From: Undaria pinnatifida
Taxonomy: Eukaryota; Sar; Phaeophyceae; Laminariales; Alariaceae
Length of the DNA stretch: 64,000 nt
Direction: 5' to 3'
NCBI GenBank assembly: GCA_012845835.1
Contig: JABAKD010000010.1
Span: forward strand, 1,134,501-1,198,500
Part shown: piece by piece, positions 37,101-47,773 of the stretch
Layout: each line of letters opens with the position of its first letter
Numbering within the stretch: the stretch's first letter is position 1
Program-made: the position numbers and the translations under genes
The notes under the pieces: generated by a model
Told to the model about the DNA's origin: nothing
Databases searched by the model: none
What the model saw: the letters and a program-made list of their open reading frames with translations, nothing else

Positions 37101-40100
37101 GGACTGCTCACCTAACCTAGGCGGGGATAATTTCGTGGGGAAGGGTAAGTTAAACACTACTTAAGTATAACGACTCCCGGATTTGTTTGTGCCTGTAAAG
37201 AATGTCAAGCAGCCTGCCTTTCTTGCTACCGTGTTTCGTAGTGAGCGTCCTGCACTGCTGTATTGTACCTCGATCCTCCTCCAAGATCTGATACCCCCAT
37301 CTTTGGAGGCACGGTAGGTTGGTCAAGGTAGCTGCTGACGCAAATTGAGGTTGGGCAGCTAGAGGCGGTTATGTGGCGGTTGAATAATTGGTGGCATTAA
37401 ACCCAGTTCGGGTATTGCCACCCGTTATTCCACCATCTTTTGACCTCTTCCAGCTACCCGCCATAGGTTGGTATCGCGGGATCGCTACTCATCGTTGAAC
37501 TACCACATCACCGTCTCTAATAATAGCTGCCCACACAGGTTGCGTCAGCAGCTACGCAAGACCAGGTCCTCCTTGGCAGCTTCCGTAAACCTCGAAATCA
37601 GAAATCAGCCTATTTATAGCAGAAGCCGTACGTTTTTCGATGTACCGCTGCTACGCAGCAGTATTAACGTCTCCATATTGTTTGACGAGTACCGAACTGA
37701 TGTCTTGGAATCCGGATTAACGCCTTTCCAACTGGAAACCTTTTTTTTTACAAATTTACTTGAAGTTAGTATAGGGAGGGATTTGGAGGCTCTTGAAAGC
37801 GTCAAGTTGGTCACATGTTACCATGTGTGAAAAAATCGCTTCCCCACCACTGCAGACTGTCCTTTTCAGCAGATATGTGGTAATTATATGTATAGGTGAC
37901 CGTCATGCACAGAAAGAGGGCGTTGACCATCGTTGACTTGACTTGAAAAAATCCAAGTAGATTGGCCTCAAAAACGCGGGTGAATTTATAAAGGGTGCAG
38001 TTTTCTTTAGGACCTCAGAGGGAAAACCGTCGAAAACAGGTGACAGTTACAGCATCGGCGTAACGTACATTGCAACCCGGCGCTGCAATTCATGAAGTTG
38101 AACTTTTCATCGCGTCGGCTTTCCACCAAATGTGGTACCTAGAAATTGGTGATTTGTTGTTCAGCACCACTCGTATCTCGCACGGAATAGAGGGCTGTTT
38201 GGGGATGCTCATGCGTTACGTCTAGTGCCGGCACTACACTACGACAAGGAAATGTTGATGAAGGTCTTAACGCGATGTAGCTCGTGCTGCCAGTCGCTCA
38301 CCCTAAACAATGTTGTTTTTTACAGGAGGTTTGAAGACAGGTTTAGCATAATATTGCTTGTCATGCAAGTCGCTCAGCCTGGGCGGTTAGTAAGACCTTG
38401 GTGTTCTCAACTGGTCGGTGACTTTACCAGGCCCCCAACGTCTCCAGCTGTATGGCTTCGTTCAATAAAGCCCCCGGCGGCCTTGCGTCTCTCTCCCGTT
38501 GTAGATTTGCCGAAGGTTTCCAAGGTATGCGGGCAGTTTATCATGGATATGATGCCGTGATGTCATCCACGTGTTTGGTGACTGCGGACGCCGATTGTCT
38601 ACGCCTGCGCCGTTGCCAGCCGTGCACAGCCCTATGGTCCCCATGTCCAAGGGTCAGAAACTTTATTGGCTTCCTAGGTGTTTTGGATTGGGACGGTGTT
38701 GCGGACGTGGTGCCCTTTTATTTGGTTGCTGCGGGATGTTTCGCGGGTATGGGCAAAGCGACAGTCAAAACTTTGCCTCTACTAATCATTTATTTTCCAT
38801 ATATCGCGGATTACAGCGTTGTAACACACATTCATTCACCCGTCAAAGACCCGCAGCAGATCATGTCCTACTCTTTGCCCCCAGTCTTTTTTTCCTTTTT
38901 TCTTGCTCTCATGCACAGCGACTCACTACCACCGTCTACACGCCTTGTCATCGCCAAGCCATTTTTGTTTCTCACACAACAATCGTCTATTTTCACCCCC
39001 CCTCCCCTTTTCGCTCGTTTTGTACACGGTCCTGCAGATGTTCCGCATCTCCGGCGGCAACGACAAGCAGGGTTTCCCCATGAAGCAGGGGGTGCTCTCG
39101 GCTAACCGCGTGCGCTTGCTGCTGCACAAGGGCGTGTCCTGCTACCGCCCCCGCCGCCGCGGAGAACGCAAGAGGAAGTCGGTGCGCGGATGCATTGTGG
39201 CTTCCGACCTGGCTGTCCTCAACCTTGTGGTCACCAAGAAGGGCGACCAGGACATCCCCGGACTGACGGACGCCCCTGTACCTCGCCGCCTTGGCCCCAA
39301 GCGCGCGAACAACATCCGCAAGCTGTTCAACCTCGGCAAGGTGAGGAAACGCATGCCTTGGTTGGTTTATAAGCTGGGCAGCGTTGGTGTTGGTTGGTTG
39401 CTGGACTGGAATCTTGCCAGGTTGATTTTTTCATTGGTTGGGTGGGGAATGGCTCGTCGCGTTGGATGTAGTGGTTGGTTGCTCAACTTATTTATATCTT
39501 CTTGGTTCGGTTTGCGGTTGTGGGGTATGGTTCACTGATCGGAGAGCGACTGAAGCGGTGCTTTCGTTGCCAAGCGATGAAGTTCTTGGGATCGTGTAAG
39601 ATTTGGGCGACGCCATGCCTTTTGCATTAAAATTGATACCTGTGCTATAATGCTATTTTGTGACTTGTTAACATACCTGCTATGTTTTTTGGTATTTATG
39701 CGTTACGTAGCAGGGCGTTTTGGCGCTTAACTTCAGGATCGAACGCTTTGACATCGACTGGATGGCGGAAAACGTGCTACAACTCAACTAACGTGCCCGA
39801 AATCGGACGAAAAGGAAAAGAAGGCCTCTTGTTTATGCAACGCCATGTACACGGTGGTGGCTTATTTTTTCTTCCAACGCTAACGATTTTTTCGTGGGTC
39901 GTAATTAATCGGGCGTAGCGAGTATTCGCTCTGTTTGTTGCCGTCACACTGACAAGTTAGATGGACCACAGTAGTACCACCTTATTGTTTGAGTCGGGTG
40001 GTTTTGAGGCTCTTGTTGTGTACGAATGTACGTTTTCGCGATCACGCGGTCGTTAGTGACGTATCCGCTGTATTCTGCACAGTTATCGTGAATGATAGCA

Positions 40101-41452
40101 CGGCAAGCCGAGAAATCGTCGCCGAAGCAATCGCTAGTCGAGATACCGGCGCGTCAGTGCATGCTCTGCCCGACTGTTGCCAGCAAAAAGGGTTCTGACC
40201 ACCTTGTCCTAGCGCTCTTTCTCTAGTCGACTGATACCGACGACGATGTCCGGAGCAAGTGTTGTGTGTTGCTGACTTGAGACAGATGATGTAGATAATC
40301 TAGATCCTGCATCTGTATCTGTTGCCGTTGTATGTTGTGTAGGATCTGTGTATTTATAGTGCATTTCCAAGGCAGGTGACATCATGTGCTACATCGTTCA
40401 GATTATCCGGATCATCGGGCGACACAATCTATAGGCCATGCTGATCATATACACCAGGGACCTTTCTGCCCTGAAAAAAGGCAGATTAATATATAGGCAT
40501 GTCAGCTGTCCGATATTATAACATTCTCACCATTACTCATGCTGTTCCCAATACGCCGCCTGTGCTCCGCCACGCGTCCATCGCCGCCCAACGTCTGCCT
40601 CTGCAGGAGGACGACGTGCGCAAGTACGTGATCGCCCGCAAGTTCGAGAAGAAGGGCAAGACCGTCACCAAGCGCCCCCACATCCAGCGCCTGGTTACCC
40701 CCATCCGCATCCAGCGCAAGCGCGCACGCGCTGCCGCGAGGAAGACGTGCCAGGCTAAGAGCCAGCGCGATGCGTCTGAGTACGCTAGGTGCGTCAGCCT
40801 TGGTATGCTGTCGGCGTGGCGGGTGGTGTTTCGCCATGAGTGTGTTTGCGGGCAACGAACTGGTGTTTTGTCTATTTTTTTTGTGGCTTGTGGGGATGGC
40901 GGGTGGTGCTTTAGCGCGAGCCTCTTTCTGGGCTAAGACTCTCTGTTCTTCTGTGACGCACGTATTTTGTTGAGCTTTATCCTGCCTGCAAGCGGAGATT
41001 TGATGTGCTACCCGTTGTGTTTGGTTTTCTTGGTGCACGGACTGACGCCGCCCCCTCGCGCCTGTTTGGCCCATCCTATTTCTGGGTGACTTGGGTTTAC
41101 CACCCGCCACCCTTTTTTTTTTTACGAACTTTGATGGAGTACTTGCAAGTTAAGTGCGCAGCTTTCCATCACTTTTCTCACGGTACGTTTAGCACTCGTG
41201 TTTGTTTGTTTCCCCAAGTAATACTGTATTCGAACAAATTAACCGATTGGCCAGGAAGACATTGCACCCTGTATTGAAGTCTAACACGTTTCTTGTCTCC
41301 CTCTTCCGAACCTTTTTCTGCGTTGTGTCTGGCGACACCCTCGCTCGCGCAGCCTGTACGCCCAGCGCCAGAAGGAGCAGAAGGAGGCCCGCCGCTCCAT
41401 GATCTCCAAGAGGCGTAGCTCTCGCAAAGCTTCCGCCAAGGTCGTCTCGTAA
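34103..41452 (+). CDS. RPS6: 40S ribosomal protein S6 (eS6)
   Basis: Component of the small ribosomal subunit and the classic target of S6 kinase. Exons 34455-34519, 35604-35676, 39038-39340, 40607-40788 and 41353-41452 join in phase. With a two-codon first exon ATGAAG at 34103-34108 they give 242 aa; plant S6 is about 250. The S6e signature ([12 protein letters not shown]) is at residues 52-63, followed by RKSVRGCIV and [14 protein letters not shown]. The end [15 protein letters not shown] keeps the basic, serine-rich tail that is phosphorylated in other eukaryotes. Intron 1 would use a GC donor (AAG|gcacgt); the family start is MK-LN, so these two codons are needed, but a GT-flanked ATGAAG further upstream cannot be excluded. 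Intron 3 is 3.4 kb and holds a tandem duplication. Identity is secure; the first exon is uncertain. Confidence 0.93.
34932..34958. repeat. Poly-T run (27 bases)
   Basis: Uninterrupted T run followed by AG inside the second intron of the S6 gene. Confidence 0.9.
35742..36327. repeat. 290-bp tandem duplication in S6 intron
   Basis: Two adjacent diverged copies (35,742-36,032 and 36,033-36,327). They share blocks such as GGGGACACCAGCTTCGAGTA, TATTTACCCGTT, TCGGCCCAGCACCATG and CTGGATCCTAGTTTGTTTGG in the same order. Confidence 0.8.
36830..37520. repeat. Diverged direct repeat, two blocks
   Basis: 36,840-37,030 and 37,310-37,450 share ordered short blocks (GGTCAAGGTA, CAGCTGCTGA or GTAGCTGCTGA, CGGGTGGC or ATTGGTGGC, CCCGTTAT). 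Both lie in S6 intron 3. Found by eye, with low identity. Confidence 0.35.
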
Positions 41453-41977
41453 TGTGGCGGAACCGACTTGACTGCGGATGCCACGGAACCGTTGCCCGTA
41501 CTCGTAGCTCTTCAGCTGCGATAAGGACCGCAGCTGGCGTTGAGGAGTAGGACCCCGAAAATGTCGGTTGTTGCTGGTTTTCCGTGTTCGCTGCTGCTAC
41601 TGCCGCTGCACGCCATGGTAGCGGTGTGTGTTAACGAAAGGGGGACATAACACCATCTTGACTTCTTTTTTTTTACCTTCGCTTATGTGACACAGACGAC
41701 ACGTCACGTGCGACAAATACCACGGCGGGGACGGTTGATTGTGCTCTGCGCTGTACACGCCGTTACATTATGATTTCAGGCTCATGTTGCACGACATGCG
41801 GACGGCCTTTGTTGAGCACTCCGGTGTACCTTGTTGATGTTGATGGCCTTCGATCCCGAAGTGGACAACGGGGCGTATGCTTTTTATCGCAACACTATTC
41901 ATAAGACATTGCTCAGTTGTTCGAACAGGACTTTGACTGTTGGCCGTGAGTCGTCCACCTCGTTCACTGGCACCTGT

Positions 41978-42348
41978 CAAGGTATTAGTGGGGTATTAGT
42001 CTGTTTGACCACTTGCAAAAGGTCAACCAATAGCTTACCCAAACTAAGCCTTGTTACACCCTCCCCCCCTGAAACGACGGGATATAGCAGGTCGGCCGGA
42101 TATACGTGCGGATCTGTCAATATAGCCGAGATGTTTCATTTCCTGGATATACCGGGGAGAGCATTTTTCAAGTTCGACATGGGGAAAGTCTGAAAATGTT
42201 TTTGTGGTCGATGTGGGACTTGAACCCAAGACCCAAAAAAATCATCCATGGTTTGTCGGCGACGCCATTTGTTGAGGTATTGGTGGGGGATTAGTCCGTC
42301 TGACCACTTGCAAAAGGTTACCCAATAGCTTACCGAAACCCAGCCTTA
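41978..42348 (-). repeat. SINE-like unit with tRNA-type B box between direct repeats
   Basis: Direct repeats at 41,978-42,055 and 42,275-42,348 share GACCACTTGCAAAAGGT and CCAATAGCTTACC. Between them, on the minus strand near 42,206-42,224, is GGGTTCAAGTCCC, a perfect Pol III B box, with a weak A-box-like TGGCGTCGCCGA about 50 bases upstream. No full cloverleaf can be drawn, so this is a tRNA-derived repeat and not a tRNA gene. Confidence 0.45.
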
Positions 42349-42350
42349 AA

Positions 42351-42482
42351 ACACACCCGATATCCTCCGATACTCTTTGACAGCGGAACGCCCATACTCG
42401 GTCGCATATAGCTCAAACAGTTCCTTCCACCCTCCCATATGAGGACCGCCGTCGATAGCGCAAACGCTTCCAACCACCATTA
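42351..42482 (-). CDS. Small ORF (43 aa), possible gene fragment
   Basis: ATG at 42,482 to TAA at 42,351. The peptide has good protein character (AIDGGPHMGGWKELFELYAT, ending EYRRISGVF). It abuts the SINE-like repeat pair. No family was recognised. It could be the last exon of a lost or mobile gene. Confidence 0.25.
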
Positions 42483-42820
42483 GACGGCGCCGATCCTAAC
42501 CTAGCCCTGCCCCATAAACCCACTTCCCCCGGTTTTCGTCAATTCGTGTTCACCTGTCTCAGCTGTCGACACCATGCCTGGGGGGGAGGGGTGGCGAACA
42601 GTTTTTCATGTCAACCTTGTTTAAACACAAACAAACATGATGTCTTCAGATGATGAGGAACGAAGTGTAATTCATATCAAATTCTAGGACTGCTGTGCGG
42701 AGCCAGTGCCCAGATTCTAGGGTTTCGTGTGTGCTCAAGAGTTTTTTTTTTTTCCCCATCACTTCCGTTACATCTTACTAAGATGAATCTTCGCACTTTT
42801 CGTCCCCCTCTCTAGCCCTT

Positions 42821-42848
42821 CCCCCCCCCCCCCCCCCCCCCCCCCCCC
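42821..42848. repeat. Poly-C run (28 bases)
   Basis: Uninterrupted C run; its length is likely to be assembly-sensitive. Confidence 0.9.
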
Positions 42849-44839
42849 GATATCATATCTCACATCTGGAGTTACATGATCAGACAACCCTTCCCCATCC
42901 CGACAAGGTACATGTTACATGTCTTAATTTTTATAGCATTGTCGCATCATTTATACGCACGATGTTAAGAAAATTGGTTTCCGACTGAGTGTTGATTTTC
43001 AGGCCGTTTCACGTTTGTTCCGCCTGTAGACTAATCATCTGTCTACCGGGTGCAGTTTTTACTCCATCCCTCTTTTTTCCCCTATGGGTTACAATTTGGC
43101 ACGCCTGCCCCCATGGTCAGCGAATGGCACATCATCGTTGCCCTGCACCATAGTCTCAGCTGCTATTGTGTATATTCTACATACTCGAAGGATATTGCAC
43201 CATATTTCTCGTTCAAGGCGAGTTTATCATGATCGATCGTGACATGTCATCTTTCGGCCTTGCAATTCGTGTTGCTGCGAAACCCCTCCACTCACGCAGA
43301 TAGTGATCTCGTACATTATGTCCAATTCGGTTCATCACCGTCCTGCCGTCCCACCCGCCGGCACGCGTCTGAGCAATACCGTACGGGCCAGAAAGTCGTG
43401 TGGCCAACCTTGGTCTCCTGGTGTTGCAAAGATTTGACTGTTTGAACAAGATCGAAGATCCGCGTATGTTGTGTGTGTTGTGAGATCCGCAGCGAAAATG
43501 TCTCACCTTGCGGAAGGATGCTTGCTTCGGGGGCCCGGGACGCAAGTATCGCCGAATTCTCCCTACCAAATGTTCAACTCGTCCACACCCACAACAACCC
43601 TGCACCAGCACGCTCTGCACTGGCCTGAGTCTCCACGATGGCCATAATGGACGCGCTCCAGCTTCCGGTACGTGTTGCGAGGTGTTTTGGATGGGATCCC
43701 GTGTGGTTTTGGCGGAGGGCCATGTGCTAGATGGGCACGTGTCCCCCTTTGTTGGAGCTTATGTTATACTTCTGTTGTACAAGGAGTATTATGTGACAAT
43801 AAATTTCGTGTTTCCAAGGAGTGTTTCACGCTGCAGCATTGACTATTGCTATTGCTGCTGCCGCTGCATGGTCTCCAATCCCTCCGCTATCATGCTGCTA
43901 TTGTATTAGAGGACTGCTGGGGACACCACCACCACGGTGCCAGTCGACCGGGTACCTTGTACCGTGTATACGATATACGAGTTGTATACGATATACGAGC
44001 GAGCACGTATTGCTACTATAGTCTAAAGATGGCGCTGCTTCGATGTTTTCATGGTGCCCGAGGCATGGCTATGTCGGTCAGCAGTTATTGGTTATCACCG
44101 TGCTTGCATACATGCCTGTTGAGTGCTTGGTCGTGGTAACATCGTAGCTCGCCCCAAAAAAGCCTCGACTCATCTACCAGTATGCAACGCAAGAAGCCAG
44201 CTGCAAGCAGCACGTGCGGAGTCGCAGACACTGTTGTTGTTGCGACATTAGATAATATCACCCCAAATTGGAGCCAGCATATCATAGAGCCCAATCTGCA
44301 AGAGGAGGCAGGTAGGCCAATAGGAGCCGGCTAGTGATAGGCCAATTGGCCAATAGCATTGCCTTTAATATTGTCATTTGCTGACCATGGCATCAATAAT
44401 GCACGGTTGTACCGGTACCTCTGGCACCTGGTATCATATTATGCAGATTACGGAACAAAAACGTACATGACAGCTGGCGACGTACACGGAGTCTTGCGAT
44501 ATTATGTCGATCTTGGTGCGATGCATATCTCGTATTATAAGTAGTATGAAAATAAAATACACTTCATACTAATCGTAGCGTATGCATAGGCTGTAGGCCG
44601 ATGGGCCGGTACGTACGTCTCACCGACAGTCGGTTGGAACATTGATTGAAAATACTCCAGTATTATACTATGCCAGATTCCAGGTTTTCAAATGTGTGAC
44701 AAGGGCAGCAGTTTTCACAATTATTGTTTAGAATTTTAGGATAACAATTTCCGGGAAGCTTTTCCTTCCTTTTTTTTTGGTCATGGAGGCAAATCGTGGC
44801 CTGCGGTTCAGATTTGTCCAACAAAATCGATAGGGGCGT

Positions 44840-45600
44840 CTCTGGCTCATTTCTGGCCCTATTCGAATTCGGGTTAGGGTTCGGGTTAGTCTACGCCCGT
44901 GCCTTGGTTCCACTACAGTAGGAAACCCGGAAGTGCTTCCTTCCTACCCTGCACAATCGTGCAACTAAAGTTATGTTCTGGACAGCCTCACCGTTTAGCG
45001 TTAAGCTCTTTTCTATCATGATCATGAGGCGCGTTGCCAATACGCCTGGTGGAGTACTTGACTTACTTGAATTACTTGAATGACTTGACTTAGCAACTCC
45101 GTACATCTAAACCTATCAATCTGTCCGCACGGATCTTAGAGGGTGGATTTTACTCTCTCCCATTGGCCGAGGACCATTGGGCGGCCCGAAGATCGGAATT
45201 TTTCAAAAATAACGAAAAGCGACGAAGCCGCATTTCTGACCCGTTTCTGGCCCGTTTTGGGACCGGGTTGCGGTCAAGGTTATTGTTTTTTGGGGTTGGG
45301 TTGGGTCCAAGCGCGGACCTTGATCCCGCCAGGAAGTGCTTTCTAGCTCGTAACGCGGACAGCCTACAGCCCCAAAGATCCGCGCGACCAGATGAATGGG
45401 TCAGCTCTTGACGCATTGACAGCGCGTCAGGATACGTATTCCAGGGATGACATTTACGTTTCTGGCTCGTTTTTGAGTCCGTGTCTGGGTCCGGGTTACG
45501 GTTAGGGTTAGAGGTTGGGCTGGGTCTACACCCGTGCCTTGCTGCCCCTAGGATGTGCTTCCTAGCCCGCACGATCGTGCAACATGCAATTGTGCACCGA
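44840..45600. repeat. Three diverged copies of a ~170-bp unit with telomere-like core
   Basis: Copies at about 44,840-45,000, 45,230-45,370 and 45,450-45,600 share, in order, TTTCTGGCCC or equivalent, a GGGTTAGGGTT-like core, CTACACCCGTGCCTTG and GTGCTTCCTAGCCC ... CGATCGTGCA. Confidence 0.6.
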
Positions 45601-46071
45601 TCGAACCTTAAAGGATACCTAAGACGTTGCAAATGCCTCCGTAAGGGGATACGGCGTCGATCTCGCGCTCTCTTGAGGGCTCGGACTATGCAAGGTACGC
45701 ACTAATACACGCGAAGTACATGAATATCGGTCCTATATTTCATCATTGGAAGATTCGTTTATCTGTACCGGGAAGCGTTCACATCACATTGTTGCAGTTA
45801 TTGTACTGCGTACTGCCATACTGCTGAACTCTGTGCTCGGTACGTTCTACCCTATGTGTATACGTATAATTGTCAAAAAAAAATGTTCGGGCACACCTGT
45901 TCGTGCTCGCACCTTTATCCGAAACATCAGATGGGGTGGGCACAATTCGACCGTCGGGGTCACGTTGCCGGAGGTTTGGACGCGATCCTTGCAGTGTGTC
46001 GCGCGTGGCAAACCATTTTGACTGTTTTGGCCTTGGGCATGGATAAGGCAAATCCGCGGGTTTCCGCAACA

Positions 46072-46185
46072 TCCCCAGGAATGGTATTTCCGTATCCCCC
46101 GGGGATTGGGTTTCCGCATCCCTCCGGGGATTGGGTTTACGCATCCCCCTGGGGATTGGGTTTCCGCATCCCTTATCCCCGTGTA
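46072..46185. repeat. 25-bp tandem array
   Basis: Four units of CCCGGGGATTGGGTTTCCGC followed by ATCCC, with small changes. Confidence 0.8.
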
Positions 46186-47126
46186 TGCACGTAAGATTTG
46201 GATACACACCGGGTTTTTCTGCTCGTAGATGGTACAAGTGCATTCCCCTATTTTTGCACAGAGACCCACGCTACGATCCTGCCGCCCAGCAGCAGTCCAG
46301 CCCCCTAGCATCAGCAGCCTGCAACTCTATGCGCGTGTGGCTGCTGTTGTAGTAGCTGATTGCTTTGATCGGAGCCTGCGATGCGCTACCCGCCTATACG
46401 CCAATACCTCTCGCTGCTGCTGCTACTGCTGCTTCTGTCAAGTGTCAAGTGACATGCCGGCGTAAAGTGTAAGGATCGTTTGAATATAATATTAATAATC
46501 AAAAGTTCCTTATGTTTGTGTACATGTTGGTGTGCTTCGTATATGATATCGAACCATACCAAGAGAGCACAACGCTACAACTCTGCCGCACAGCAGCAGC
46601 GGTAGGCGACACCATTTATGTACGCGTGGCGTTTCCTCGCTATGCTGCGGCGAGTTGCTTGTGTCAGAGCCTGTCATTTGTCACCCCACCATACCACACG
46701 TTTCTGCTGTGCTGCCGCTGGGTGCGCGTGTCCATCGATGCGGAAACATAGGGACCTATGTAATAGTAATAATTTAGATACCAACCCATCCTTGTACATT
46801 TACGTCCACAGAGGCAATTTTTTAACGAGTGTTTTTCGTTTTTTTCGCGAAGATCGCAGATGACAGACAGCAGACAACATGCGGAGAGCAGCACGCTACA
46901 GGTAGGACCATGTGCGCGTGCCGTATCCTCTCTTTACGGCGGCGAGTTGCTTTTGTCATAGCCTCTCACGTATTGTCCTCTTGCTCCCCCGTTCTCAATA
47001 CATGCTCTTTACATAACATTCTACAGTAAGCCGCATCCCACGCCACACGTGCTCCTTCTCGCTTCCTGGCGGTCCCTAAGCTTCGAAGTGTGATGCTCTT
47101 CTCGAAATCATACATTTTAACCTTTT

Positions 47127-47242
47127 TTTTATATCCTCCGGCGGATGGGGAAAAAAAACAATAAAGCTTAAGCTGACCACACTTCCACGTATTTTCATAC
47201 CCGTCGTGTGTCGATTTAACTCAGTTGCTTTCGCAATATCAA
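47127..47242 (-). repeat. A-tailed retroposon-like repeat, copy C
   Basis: Minus-strand copy of the family at 11,704. It ends in T-rich sequence on the plus strand (the A tail) and contains CCACACTTCCACGTATTTTC. Confidence 0.7.
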
Positions 47243-47773
47243 CCGGTGTAAAAGTTTTGTGTTGTGTGTATTTCTCAGCAACAGATGGATCGCGGGCACG
47301 TCTGTCTATATCGAGTACCTAAAAAGTGCTAAAAGTACTGCTATTGATTACACCCAAGAAGTACTGCGGGCAAAATGCGAATTCATTATTTTCCCGGGAA
47401 AAAGTTTTTGTATGATGTACGATAATAAGAAATGCAATGGTAATGGTCATTGCGTCCGGTAGTGATACTAATGTGATAGTATCGTGTCCTTGCGCCACTT
47501 CCCTAGGCACTTCTCGAAGGGGAACCTTGTACCTGGTATTATTCATTTTTGAGCTTCGCACGAGAGACCAACGACAAATCTGTACATCATTAGCCTCCTG
47601 ATACATAGAGAGCCTATACGCTCGGTTCCTCTTGATTGCGCGGACGCTGCTCATATTTATACGCTCAAACTGCCGCACCCCTGCTTTGTGTGTCTAGTTG
47701 CTTGCTTTCGTCGATACCTGACACCTGAGGCAAACCCACCCGCACCTCGCGAGAACAGGAGTCAACCAGCGGC

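Larger units (their letters stand above)
41453..47773. other. 6.3-kb repeat-rich intergenic region
   Basis: Between the S6 and MAPR genes. It holds a tRNA-like repeat pair (41,978-42,348), a 44-codon ORF (42,351-42,482, -), a 28-base C run (42,821-42,848), a triplicated block (44,840-45,600), a 25-bp tandem array (46,072-46,185), duplicated blocks at 46,560-46,980 and one A-tailed repeat copy. Other open frames have no protein character that I trust. Confidence 0.5.

Noticed and set aside
37468-37830. 120-codon plus-strand frame in S6 intron 3
   Set aside because: Partly made of a diverged direct repeat, and no acceptor, donor or homologue is evident.
40502-41110. 202-codon minus-strand frame
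   Set aside because: Antisense to the well-supported S6 exon at 40607-40788.
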